NCBI GenBank assembly: GCA_026027325.1
Contig: JAMSLZ010000023.1
Location: 77,001-141,000 of the forward strand
Length of the DNA stretch: 64,000 nucleotides
Reading direction: 5' to 3'
Origin: Actinomucor elegans
Taxonomy: Eukaryota > Mucoromycota > Mucoromycetes > Mucorales > Mucoraceae
Shown piece by piece: positions 50,960-62,350 of this stretch. The notes under the pieces are model-generated. The model saw only the letters and a program-made list of their open reading frames with translations. It made no database searches and was not told the DNA's origin. Each line of letters opens with the position of its first letter. Position 1 is the stretch's first letter. The translations under genes and the position numbers were made by a program.

Positions 50960-51470
50960 CTAATCTGAGGACCAACTATTGTCGTTTATAAAAAATCGCC
51001 AACGTGTAGCCCATGAAGCATAAAAGCTGAAGCCAATAATGAAAAGCACATCCACGTCAAGAGGTTCGCAATCTAGACTATAGAGAGAGATCATAGCAGC
51101 CCAGATATCAGCATCAGATGGAAAGTCGGCTTCTAACGCCAAGAATTCAAGAGCTTGACACCAGAAGTCTAACTTGTGCGAACAGCCGACTACAAAATCG
51201 TATATCTTCAGTAGCACTGCAGAGAACACAGGAAAGAGAAGGAAACTGCTGAAAGACCAGCGATAAACAAGCTTGCTATGGAGCGGGCGCTACCAGGGAG
51301 TAAATGTTTTGATCACTATGGGAAGCAACCAAAACAAATGCCAAAAGAAAGGACATAAAAACAAGTGAGAAGCTACAGCTAAAGGAGGACCAGGACGAGC
51401 AGAAACCACAGAGTGATCCTCATTCTAGATGCGACGCAGGACGTCAAGAGGAAGTTTGACAAAAGTTGCC
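50960..51470 (-). pseudogene. LINE C-terminal domain relic
   Basis: One continuous minus-strand frame broken by two stops reads like the part of fungal LINEs behind the reverse transcriptase: LPLDVLRRI, ARPGPPLAVASH, TFTPW-stop-RPLHSK (normally WWRLLH-K), VVGCSHKLDFWCQAL, DIWAAMISLYSLD and ATRWRFFIND (normally W-R-x-H-W-x-F-V-F). The W to stop change at the WW site shows decay. No endonuclease or RT portion is attached. Confidence 0.72.
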
Positions 51471-52218
51471 ACTGAGTAATTTAATAGCATGATGGAAATT
51501 AAGAGCCATATTTATCCTCAATGTACATTTAGACTACACATATAATTTATTAATTCATATTTTACCTATTAATAATATTTTGTCATTCATAAGTGGAATA
51601 AAAAAAAGCCAAATCGGCGGCGAAATTGCAATTCATTCAAGCCAACAAGTAATATCATCCAAAACAATTATCGACAAGGGAGAAATAGATTATTTTAATA
51701 AACTTTATACTGCTATACACATTTCTGAAAAGACTTTTAACGTGGTGTAATTTGGGTTGGGTACACTCCTTCTGCTTCTGACCCCTCTTGCTCCCCCCCC
51801 CACAAAAAAAAACCTTGAGTTTTTTTATTAATATTGATTGGATCGTAGTTACAGATAATAATAATAATTTCAAACAAAATTACAACCACCGTGTCCAATG
51901 AAATCCGTTGAAATGATTTAGCTTTATTATGACGCAAAAAGCAAATAGGCGACCAATACTGAAAAGTCTTCAAGCAAAACAAGATAATCCTTTGTATAAT
52001 GATCTATAAGCCGTATAATAGATGTCTACACAAACACGCGGCGCGAGGCTCTTATCTTTTATTCCCTTTATCCATTAGAAACAGTGCGAAATCCAGACCT
52101 TATATTGAATTTGACCAATTACAATGCAAACGGGCCAAGGCACACACCTAGTTTACGCGTCAGTTATTTTAATTGATTGAAAAAAGTAAAAACAGTGATA
52201 TTGTATAGTAAAACAAGC

Positions 52219-53287
52219 TTAATCCAACATCATATCCGTGTCTTCGTTTATGGCATCATTGTTGGACTAGAGTAGAGAGTTAGATATAAAAAAAAAGTAC
52301 ACTTTTAGTACAAACAGTCAAACTTACGTTAGACTTCATATAATTTTCCATTTCCTTATCCAAATCTTCAGCTGTCAAAGGCTTCTTTTGACGATCATCT
52401 CTATTATCTCTGGCAGGACGTCTGCTATTGCCCTTATCATTATGCTTACGATTATGTCTGTCAAGACGGTTATCATTGAAACGACTATGAAAACATGTTA
52501 ACCTTGTTAAAGGACTAGATTCTTTGTCTAGTTACCCTCGACCTGATCCTCTTGAACCGCTATCATAACGACGTCTTTCGGTATTAGCGGTATGTTGAGC
52601 TCTTTCTTTTATTTCAATCTTCATTGCCTGACCTATGTTCAAAGTTAAGAAATGTTTCAAGTGCAAAACAAGCTGAATTTACCATCAAGCTCAACGTTAT
52701 TGTATTTCTTGATAGCTTTTTCGGCATCCTCTTTACTATTATATCTAACTGTAGCCACACCGGTAGAACGACCTGAAATATCGAATATAAGGCGTGATTT
52801 CACCACATCAGCAACAGTATTAAACAGCTCTTGCACATCTTTCTCGGTAACGTTGTAGTGTAAATTCTCGATAACAATTTCGACCTGTGTATTACGCTGG
52901 CTATTAAAGTTTGAAGAAGGGCGCGTGTTACCTAAGCGAGAAATGATGGAATTGCGACCATAATCATCATCGTCATCAAACATATCGTGACTCCAGGGAC
53001 TGTCAACATTTCTGCTAGCACGCTATGGTTAGGTGATTAGCAAATATGGAAAGCAAATTGTAGATTGATTCACTTACTCTGTCACTAGACGGAACATTAA
53101 CGGTACGAACAAAAGATCGGATGGTTTGAGTGTTATTATTGCCTAATCTTTTACGAATGCCACCTCCATTATCAGTTTGGCGTCTTATGAAGCGATCATT
53201 ATTGCTATTTCTTTTGCTATGACTTGATCGTTCGCTTCTTCTATCTCTAATCACTTCATCAAGTGCTTGATCGAGTCTGGATGCCAT
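52219..53287 (-). CDS. YRA1: ALYREF/Yra1-type mRNA export adaptor
   Basis: Exons 53287-53078, 53022-52683, 52632-52536, 52484-52328 and 52266-52219 join to 283 residues. The N-terminal SRLDQALDEVIRDRR matches the UAP56-binding motif. A single RRM spans about 115-190 (VEIVIENLHYNVTEKDVQELF, GVATVRYNSKEDAEKAI). A basic R/N/D-rich region follows, then the C-terminal LDKEMENYMK helix, the second UAP56-binding motif of REF proteins. The role is coupling splicing and TREX to nuclear mRNA export. The RRM is preceded by an acidic run (MFDDDDDYG). Confidence 0.9.
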
Positions 53288-53450
53288 TTTTTAAAAAAAA
53301 ACGATAGTTTATTGAACGTGGGTATAAAAGAGACAAAACAATCAAATCTAGTCGCTGTTGGTTTACTACAGCGGCGTGCGACTGTGGATCAGTGACTGTT
53401 TTTAGTTGCTGCGTTAAGAAACTCCGACATATTTTTTTGGTTATGGTAAA

Positions 53451-54594
53451 CTAGATTTTTTTTTTTGATTTTTTTTGATTTCTACTGTTCATACTCGAGA
53501 TATCAGCAAGTCCATCACCTAATAACCTCAGAAAGTTCACGCCTTCTGCATCTCCAACCAAAGCGATGATAAAAGTGGGTCCTAAATCTGACAATAGAGT
53601 ATTATGAACGACAGGTTTATAAGCAGTGTTTGAAATAGGCGGTAGTTGAGAAAACAATTGGTTCTGTTCGTAGAGTGTAGGCATTTTGTCATGCACGCTC
53701 TTTACTATGATTCGGAAATCAGGCTCACCAGGGTCAGACTTTTTCCAGCCTGTATGCGGTTTATAGACATCCCAGTGAAATCTTTGAGAAAGAGAGGAAC
53801 AAAAGGGTTTATACCAAGGGGAATGAGGAACGATTTGAAGAGTAGAGTAGATAGATTCTATTGTACAAGTGTGAATTCGCTATAGAGGCAGACTTTACGT
53901 GTTCAACTTACCATAATCTTTGTGACGGTAGTCCCAAACTAATGGGCGTCTAGCTAATTGATCTTTACCGTACATCCACTGTAGAACAGCGTTTAAAACA
54001 AACTTGTAAATAGACTCGGGTTTTTCAATTGGCAGTGAATTCTCGTAAGGTTGTAGTGGTTTTGACCGTAAAACAATGAATCCAAGCCGTTTAAGATACG
54101 CATAGACTTGATATTTTTCATAGGTAATCCAGCTATCTTTTTCCTCACAGATCATTTGACAAAAGTCTTCAAATGTCACAGACCTGTCTTGATCTACTAC
54201 TAATAGCGCGTTTCGTGCCACCAAAAAGGCGGCCTCTTCCAGAAATAAAGTAATTTGACCTTGATGAGCAAACCCCATAGTGTGCAAGTGAGTTCCTTTA
54301 ACTTGTGTGATACGAGTCCAGCATTTGCTATCAAGTTGTAATTGTCCTCTACCGATGTTTTTACCGGGAATAGATGATGGAGCGATACATTCAAATAAAG
54401 CTTGACGTGCTAGTGAACGACCGTCATCGTCAGTAAACTCGCTATTATTTTTGACACCGCGTTTTGGCGCTTTGCTGCATAAATGCTCAGTCAGTTTTGT
54501 AGCTTAGTAATCTTGCGGTTTTATACCTCTTCTTTTTCTTTTTGGAAAGTAATTGAGAATAATCTATTAATTGTTCATCTTCACAATCACTCAT
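53451..54594 (-). CDS. SEN54: tRNA-splicing endonuclease subunit Sen54
   Basis: Exons 54594-54527, 54474-53912 and 53857-53451 join to 345 residues. The Sen54 N-terminal domain is visible (FECIAPSSIPGKNIGRGQL, THLHTMGFAHQGQITLFLEEAAFLVARNALLV, TFEDFCQMI, WITYEKYQVYAYLKRLGFIV). The C-terminal part carries FHWDVYKPHTGWKKSDPGEP and PDFRIIV, typical of this structural subunit, which lacks the nuclease residues. It works with Sen2, Sen15 and Sen34 to cut introns from pre-tRNAs. The acceptor of intron 2 is ACAATAG at 53864-53858; the nearer CTATAG would break the frame. Confidence 0.88.
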
Positions 54595-54709
54595 TGGTGC
54601 ATAAAAAACGAAACTAAGGCTCGGTATGAAAATTTTTTTTTTCTTAAGTAGACGTGATTGAATAACCGCGCATTATTCTTGAGTCCTTTCGTCTTTTTTT
54701 ATCCTCAAC
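54595..54709. promoter_or_regulatory. Compact bidirectional promoter of SEN54 and the CNBP-like gene
   Basis: Only 115 bp separate the two divergent start codons, so both transcripts must start inside this stretch. It includes T9 and ends in TTTTTTTATCCTCAAC before the plus-strand ATG. Confidence 0.6.
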
Positions 54710-55556
54710 ATGGTTTATACGAGAAGGTCTTGTTATAAATGTGGCAATGGTAAAGGGAAATAATCCAATATGTAGCTCGAAATTTATTGATGTTTTGTAA
54801 AATAGCTGGTCACTTTGCCAATGCTTGCGCTGAAGCAGACAGACTTTGTTATAATTGTAAACAACCTGGCCATTTATCTAATGAATGTACCGAGCCCAAA
54901 GCTATTGAATCCAAGACTTGTTTCAACTGTGGCCAAGGTAGATACCTACCTTTTATTTAATAACAAATGACTCAAACAGCTTCCTAGCCGACCATTTGAT
55001 TGCTGATTGTCCTGAACCTCGTCCTAGTGGATCTTCCAGTAAAAAGCAGTGCTTCAACTGTCAGCAAACTGTAAGGTTACATCCTTTGTCTCTATAACAA
55101 TCAACTCATAGCTTACATATATACTAGGGTCATATTGCTCGAAACTGTACTAATGAATCGCAGCCTCGGTCAGTCGAGTTTGAGAACGGTACGAATGATC
55201 ATCAACAGCAAACACCCCCTACCAAGAAACACCAGCGACAGGTAGTATGCTCCAAGTGCGGTGGTTTGAATCATTTTGCCATCCACTGTCAAGCCAGTGA
55301 TATCGTATGCTTCAATTGCCAAAAACACGGTCACATTGAACGCGACTGTCCTCTGGCCGTTGCTTCTCTTGCCACAAACGCAACTCGACCTGTTAAGGCA
55401 TGCTATAGTTGCGGTAAACCAGGCCATATTGCACGTCAATGTTTTATAGCTAAAAGAGAACGGGATGACGAATCAGAAGAGGAAGAAGATGATGACTCTG
55501 AAGACATAACAGACTCTGAAGAGGATCAAGAGACAGACAACGAAGAATCCACTTAA
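54710..55556 (+). CDS. GIS2: Seven-knuckle CCHC protein (CNBP/Gis2/Byr3)
   Basis: Exons 54710-54749, 54806-54937, 54988-55070 and 55128-55556 join to 227 residues. Seven C-x2-C-x4-H-x4-C knuckles: CYKCGNAGHFANAC, CYNCKQPGHLSNEC, CFNCGQADHLIADC, CFNCQQTGHIARNC, CSKCGGLNHFAIHC, CFNCQKHGHIERDC and CYSCGKPGHIARQC. Seven is the number in CNBP, Gis2 and Byr3, which bind G-rich single-stranded RNA and act in translation control. The tail is strongly acidic (D/E/S runs), which is unusual for the family and longer than in yeast. Several introns fall inside knuckles, as in the 35-residue microproteins of this window. Confidence 0.9.
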
Positions 55557-55696
55557 TAAACTAATTGCTTGCTTCTCCTATTATTTTAATAACTTTGAGC
55601 TTAATGCAGCCTACCCCTTTGTGATACATCATATATATACCCATAAAACGGCTTTACGGCCGCTTTAGTATTTTCTTTTTCTGTATCTTATAACAT

Positions 55697-58452
55697 ATGA
55701 GTCAGCCAGCTGGACAGGAACTACGAAGCACGAATCGTCCTATCTATGGTGCTGCTTCCATCTCTACATCCAATATAACGTACATCTATGGCGGTTTCTA
55801 TAATACACCACCTTGGAACAAAGAAGCCCTTTGGACTCTTTCTCACTCGAATCAAAAACTACAACAACTACCTACCAATCCCAAATTATCTCCGGCTGTT
55901 ATTTATCATACTTTAGAAGCCTTCAACAATACTTTATTTTCATTTGGAGGTCATGATATATCAATACCACCAAATACTACTGAGCCACTAAGGTACTATG
56001 CGCTGGATCTCAAGCGTCTTGTATGGACGCCGCTTCAGAAGCCAATTAAAAATGCGACAGGACCATTGGAACGGTATTGGCATACCACTGTCAGTATCAA
56101 TTCTACAGTGTATTTGATGGGTGGGATGAATATGACGCATCCACAGCTGGATATATGGAAATACGATACTGAACTGGATCGATGGTCCCTGTTGATGATG
56201 AATAACAGTGCAAGTAATCGGTGCGGACACACGTCTACTATGCTCAAGTAATTGCGGTTATTCAAGACGCGTCATGGCCCAACTAATTTAATTCTATAGT
56301 GATGGTAGAATAATCACTTTGGGTGGATTCGATTGTTCAAACAAGGATAGACCATTGTATTCTTTGAATAAAGCTTCTATCTATGATACAGTATCAAGTC
56401 AATGGTACGAGCAAGATTTGAATGGTCAAGTTCCCAAAGCAAGGACTTGGCATACGGCAGTAAAAAGTAAGTTTATATGGGCTTGGGTTTTCAAGAGTTA
56501 ATATAATATACATACATACATACATTTATAGCAAATGATAACCGTATCATTATCTGTGGAGGTACAGCAGATATATCACTTTTTACGCATTGTTTAATAT
56601 AAATTACATTAATAGGACAAGACGGAAAACATGAACCTTTTCAAACCTATATTTCGTCAACGGAAGATGACGCTAGTCTGCTGGCAGCGCTAGATTTACA
56701 ATCTTGGCAATGGCAAATACCTGATATAGCGTCACCTTATCGACCATTTCCTAGGTCTTTTGCTATTGCCAATATCGTTAATGATACTAAAATGGTCTAT
56801 GGTCTAGGTACGCATAAATGCGATTTTTGAAAGTTCTTTGACATTGATCATTTTGAGATAACTCTAGGCCAAAACTATCACTCGGTGTACGACGGATTTT
56901 ATATTTTTGATCTAGAACTCAATAAATGGCTACCACCGTCAGATATAGATAAAAATGCACTTGATATGAATAACGAAGCCCATGTAGGTTTGACTATTGG
57001 GCTGCTAGTACTAGGAGTAGTAGTTGCTTTAGTCTCTGGCTACTGGTTGTACAAGAAATACGGTATTCTTCTTCAAGATACAATTAAACGAAGCATATGG
57101 CACCCAAGGTAAGCTATTTAAATGACTATTTTTTTTTCCTGTCTACTTATATCAACTAGGGCAGGGGAACCTAGATGGGCAGAAATAAGTCGTCTTTTAT
57201 TTCGCTTGCTGTTTTTGGCTGTATTCATTACCATCAGTACAGTATTGGTTCTACAGGTTCAAAATAGTCCTGTCATTGATCAGCAATATGATGCCTATCA
57301 GCCTGACTTTTCGTTAGTCGCACCAGGTATGTAATGTAAGATTTCATAGACAGATATGCAAAGGATATATTAATTGTTAGAATAGATATTCGCTTTTGCT
57401 TTGATGGATGGACGAACCCTATTATACATTGCACTACGGATTTTGGTCAACCATGTAACAAGTTCATAACCAATATTACGGAAGCTATTCAATCCAATGT
57501 CAATTTCTATCATTATCCACTCGTCTGCTATCTCTTTCGTGCGCCAACATTGAAACTGGGCCGCAAACAAGACCGAATTGCATACAATGGCACTTTGATC
57601 AAGTTTCACTTTTACGATATTGAATCTTTATCGTTCAATAACAATTCTATAGTGCACATCGAGTTTTATCATACGGAACATAATCCCAACATAGCTCTTT
57701 ATTCTGATAATATCACTGAGGGGTTTGACGGCTGGTACACCTCTGACGAAAGCGCACAGTTCCAATCATCAGAGCAACTCAATCTCAAAACACGTAATTT
57801 GTTTGACGTTAAAGATTATTCAGCAAGCATAGGGTATATCTTGATGGAACGTCAAACCATATCATCAATATGGAATTACATTGGATTTTTTGGTGATTCT
57901 AGTAGTGGCAATCAAACACAAAAGAGTATCTGTACGCAATACATCCAAAATAACAATAATATCAGTGATACTTCGTTAGGTACCAGAGTAGGATCAGTTG
58001 AGGTTGTGCCTTTGCAATACAGTACAAAAGTAACACGTGAACACCGTGCTTTTACATTAGTCAACGGTATGGGCATCCTAGGCGGCATTGTGGGATTAAT
58101 CGTCGGATGTCAGGCATGCTTGTTCGGCTATAGACCTAGGTCTCCATGGGGTATTGTGCACCGATGTTCAACTGGTTGGATGCGACAATCACTGTTAAGA
58201 GGTTTAAGGGCTCGTGTGCCTGGCGCAGCAGAAGAAGTCCGAGTAGTGCCTATGGTGCATCCTGTGCATCGAAGATTCTCAGAAGCCGTTGTAAAATTTC
58301 ACGATCATGCAATACAGGGTGAAGAAGAAGAAGAGGATGATACAAGTAGAATGAAAAAGTTGGAAGAACGTCTACATGTGTTTGAATTATTGTTTCAAGC
58401 GTATTATATTGATGATGAAGTGTTTCGGTCTTTACATAGAGCAATGGAGTAA
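55697..58452 (+). CDS. Kelch-repeat membrane protein with three transmembrane helices
   Basis: Exons 55697-56247, 56300-56466, 56532-56561, 56616-56807, 56868-57108, 57160-57326 and 57386-58452 join to 804 residues. Residues about 15-345 are a kelch beta-propeller (YIYGGFY, LFSFGGHD, YLMGGMN, ITLGGFD with RYWHTT, RCGHTS and RTWHTAV). Helices follow at about 353-375, 404-425 and 671-697. The region between helices 2 and 3 is N-glycosylation-rich, as is the propeller, so propeller and loop likely face outside and the acidic, coiled-coil C-terminus inside. No signal peptide is seen at the chosen start. The family occurs in zygomycete-type fungi; its function is unknown to me, perhaps wall or adhesion sensing. 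Confidence 0.78.
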
Positions 58453-58862
58453 GAATATTCCACTTAGAATTAGTTTACTTTAATTATAGAGCAATCTCGT
58501 TTTCAAAATATAATTCCTGCAGCTTGGATTCATATAAATAAACCTAAACGCTCATATTGAATCATGAACAATTGAAAGACAATCAACCATTTATCATGTT
58601 GAATTGAGGCTGAATATTAGATGATTTTAATTGGTTATGATTGCCAACAAAGTTTCATGCAAGCTAGTTCATTGGTGCGAAATTTACATAATAAAGTCCG
58701 TTAAAGCCTTCTTTTCCTGGGATAAAAAGCCTTCTTAAAGTGAGAGGATTTAAGTGGATCGCCTCATTGTAGTGAGACACAGCATGGTGACGTATATTTT
58801 GTTTAAAAATGCTGCGTGAAATCAGCTTGTGAATTATTTTCCCTTTAATGTCCTCATTTGAA
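58453..58862 (+). promoter_or_regulatory. Spacer and promoter of the RhoGAP gene
   Basis: 410 bp of ordinary AT-rich sequence between two genes of the same direction. No element recognised. Confidence 0.45.
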
Positions 58863-60323
58863 ATGCTTGGAGTCTTTACTCCCGGCCAAAAAGCACTCGT
58901 GCGAGGCTGGTGGAAAAAAGTGACAGCTGCTCACCCAAAAGCGCGGAATTTTAAGGATATGAAAGTGCCCATCGTTGGTAATAAGCTGACGTATCTCTAA
59001 TCGTTTTTTGTAGTTAACATATTTAATCTCTAGAGAAAGGTGTCTTTGGCATTTTACTCGTGGATAGTATTCAGTATGCTAGATCAAGCATTTCTTACAT
59101 TGACGATCTAAGTGACACCCAGTGTTTTGGATTCATTCCAACCATCATTGCCAAGTGCGGATCATTCCTCAAAGAAGAAGGTCTGTATAAGCTTTTTAAC
59201 ATGTAAGTACTTGATTTTCATCTTTTATTGACCTTAGCCATGACAACGGAAGGCATATTTCGCGTTTCTGGTAGTGCAAGAAGAACCAGGATGCTTCAAT
59301 CCATTTTCGATACGCCAGAGAGCTATGGTTCACAATTGGATTGGCGAGGTTATACAGTGCACGATGCAGCCAACGTCATGAAGCGATTCTTGAATTTTTT
59401 ACCAGAACCTGTTGTCACTTTGGAATATTATCGACTTTTTAAAGATACTGCACGTAAATATTAGTTAATATATTGCTTTGTTCTTTATTTAACGATAACC
59501 CATATACTAGTTGCAGAATATCAAGACATAGATCAGAAAATACAAGCAATCCAACATGTCATTGAGAAATTACCAACAGCACACCAATTCCTTTTGCTGT
59601 ACTTGCTGGATATGTTGGGTATGTTCGTATCTGCACAAGAGTATACTCGGATGGATGCAGCCTGTCTTGCTGCTGTATTTGCGCCTGTATGTATAGAATC
59701 GAACCCACATTTTTTTTTTGTTAACTGCTGTTATAGGGAATCTTGTCGCATCCCAGTGACGAAATGGACCCCACTGGATATTTTGAGTCACAAAAAGTTT
59801 TATCATTTCTAATAGAGAATCAAGAGAGATTCTCTATGCCAAGAGCAAACACAGCTGACAAAACCGTTAATACACCATCCTTTGCATCACCATCAAAAAG
59901 TAAGGAGCCAAAACCGTTGGAAGGGTTCATGAAGCTAATTCAAAACAAAGGTTTCAATAACATTAGATCAAAGAGACAAGCAGTAACAGAACAAATATGC
60001 CCATCAACAAACCAATCTCATCGTGCTTCGACCATTTATTCAATAGCAGCAGGATCTTGGTCCGGGTCAGGAATAGAATCCATTGTGGTAGTAGATATCG
60101 AAGAACCAGCACACCAAGAAGTGTCACTACGAAGAAGTAGGACGGCGCCTACTCGCCGAAATAAGTTTGGATCCCATGAACCTCAACAGATCGTACATGT
60201 TAACCGAGCATCAAGTCAAAGTAAGTTAAAATTCAGTTTGATAAACTTTTTTCCAATCCGTTGTTTTATGTAGGAAGCAGAAGAGATGTTGCACTTTTAG
60301 CATCCACTCCAATAAAACGTTAG
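58863..60323 (+). CDS. RhoGAP, Sac7/Bag7 type
   Basis: Exons 58863-58977, 59034-59180, 59238-59453, 59511-59686, 59737-60220 and 60274-60323 join to 395 residues. The RhoGAP domain runs from about residue 40 to 235: GVFGILL, FGFIPTIIAKCGSFLKE, GIFRVSGSARR with the arginine finger R96, YGSQLDWRGYTVHDAANVMKRFL and LPEPVV. GYTVHDAAN is characteristic of the Sac7/Bag7/Rga group that shuts off Rho1, thereby limiting cell-wall and actin signalling. The tail is serine/arginine-rich with likely phosphosites. No lipid-binding or LIM domain is attached. Confidence 0.88.
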
Positions 60324-60604
60324 ACTATGGGATCTTTAATAAAGAGTAGAGTTATTTGTATCTAGATTCAGCTATTTGGAGTAGGCGATCTATATGGGAT
60401 GTTAAGTAGATAAAGTTTTAATCTTGTGTTTTGTTAAACCTTGCATATGAGTTACGTATTTTTTTTATACAAGATATTATACTAGAATTAATAATAAGAT
60501 CTATTGAAGGTTTGCTCTTGATTATATAGTTCGTAATTTCAGTAAAATTACACACTAGTATAATATAACAGTTGAACTACAATGATACAAAGTTTGCCAT
60601 AGAG

Positions 60605-60680
60605 TCGGTACCTTATTCTGAGATTATATCAGTCTTTAGATGTAGCATTTGATTGAGATCAATCATGAATTTTACTGATC
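60605..60680 (+). repeat. Dispersed ~90-bp repeat, copy
   Basis: TTATTCTGAGATTATATC, TTTAGATGTAGCATTTGATT and GAGATCAATCATGAATTT follow the family order. Confidence 0.5.
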
Positions 60681-61631
60681 ATTAGCTCTACGTTTATGAA
60701 TTGCTTTTGTTTTACATTAAAGCCTATTTGTTACAGCTGTTCTTTTTTTTTTTAAAAAAAAATAAAACTACTTTAATATAACAAATGCTGTTATACGAAA
60801 AGATGTTTTGCTCTTTTGAAAAAATCCTAATGTTGGCGAAATGAAGTCGAATAATGTGATAGATGCTCTCAGAGCCACGCTTTATTTTCCTTTTTATAAT
60901 AATAATAAATTTCCCTTTCTTCCTTATATCTTTTTGACTAATAATACATTCAATTTCTTTTTTGTGAGGGAATGAGATATAAGATGTGAATGATATAATA
61001 ATGAAGAGTATTGTTGAATCCGAAGTAGCTAAAGACCAAATATTGACGTAATAACAATAATAAGAAGACTTGTATATGTAATCAGATTACTGATTGGTAA
61101 TAAGATATTGATGGTTCTTTATTTCGATCATAAAATAAAGATATATTTATATTAGTTAAAGGTCTTATGTTTAACCGATTGACAGATACTGCTGAGTGTT
61201 GTATTCCACCTACTATCTTGCATCGACATAATAGTAAGGAATCAACTGTTCATTTATGTCATACACGGACTCTATCTGATAACCCAATCAGATTAACGAG
61301 GCCTGCATAAATACAAGCGATGTGTCATCCTTAGAACTATTAGCCAATATTCTTTACAAGAAACACGCAGCATCATACTATCGAGTAGTATCGAGTGTAT
61401 CTCAAGATAAGACCTGAATATCAAATAACGCGTGGGTTATACAATTACAACAATGCGTGGTTGAAAGGCTTAATAGTGGCTGCTGGAATTGGACTCCGTT
61501 GTACGGCCATGCGTGCTGATAGATATTGAATGCTACACTATTAAGCTCTGATGAAATGTATATAAAGAAGACTTGATTTCGAATTGTGAATAAAGAGGAG
61601 AATAACTTTTACTATCAGGATAGCTGATTCT

Positions 61632-62345
61632 ATTTGTGGTGAAATCCACATATAACATTCTACATTATATTAAAAAGACGGGATTCATTTAATAACTATC
61701 CATCAAAAGAGGGAGTTTTGAATCACCGCTGAAAATACAATTAATGAAGAATGAACATAGATTAAAAAGACCTTTGATTGTTACTAAGAGACCATTTCTT
61801 TGGAAGTATAAATACAAGAAATACAAGCTAGATAGAAAAACTTAACTCACTTTGAATCAATAAAACCCCATAAAACGGTTCTAACTGATTCACTCGCTTT
61901 TTATTCAATTTTTACCGCACCATTTACTGTCTATTCTTTTATTATTATATTTTAAATTATATCCTTCGTCTTTAGCACCGGATATAACAGCATACACTAA
62001 ATGTGAAATAAGGTCTAATGATTTCTAAATCTCTCTTAATTTCATTCAAATGTCGCAATTGGCTCCAGTTAATTATATTCTGTGGTGAAATAGCCACATA
62101 ATTGAAGTACAGACAGACTAGAGGCCTGTGCGCCCTAGCTGTAGCACATACATACTAAAGCATCATTGATTACCTTATACAGCGATACAGTCCTTAAACA
62201 GAGATACGTCCTTCTTATACTTTTTATATGAACACAAGTAAATAACCTTCAGTCACAATTCAACGAGTATAAATACAAGCTAGAAAAACTAATTAGAAAT
62301 AATTAATCACATTTAAGTTGAATAAACTATATAACCAAGTTATAA
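61632..62345 (+). repeat. Two tandem LTR-like units
   Basis: Unit 1 (about 61632-61885) and unit 2 (about 62078-62345) share a TGTGGTGAAAT...CCACATA head. After 174 and 187 bases respectively they share GTATAAATACAAG...CTAGA...AAAACT and a TTGAATnAATAAA-like end. A TG start and an internal TATA box suggest decayed solo LTRs or duplicated promoter units, but no element body is seen. Confidence 0.4.
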
Positions 62346-62350
62346 TCGAC

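Larger units (their letters stand above)
60324..62350. other. Repeat-bearing spacer before the transposon
   Basis: About 2 kb with no gene. Contains a dispersed repeat at 60605-60680, a T11A9 palindrome at 60743-60762, an 11-bp perfect inverted repeat (61468-61478 with 61536-61546), and two related direct-repeat units at about 61632-61885 and 62078-62345. Confidence 0.6.

Noticed and set aside
51655..51982. Two overlapping minus-strand frames
   Set aside because: They pass through a C8/A8 low-complexity patch and carry no motif.
59690..59720. B-box-like GGTTCGATTCT on the minus strand inside a RhoGAP intron
   Set aside because: No A-box or paired acceptor stem around it; not a tRNA.
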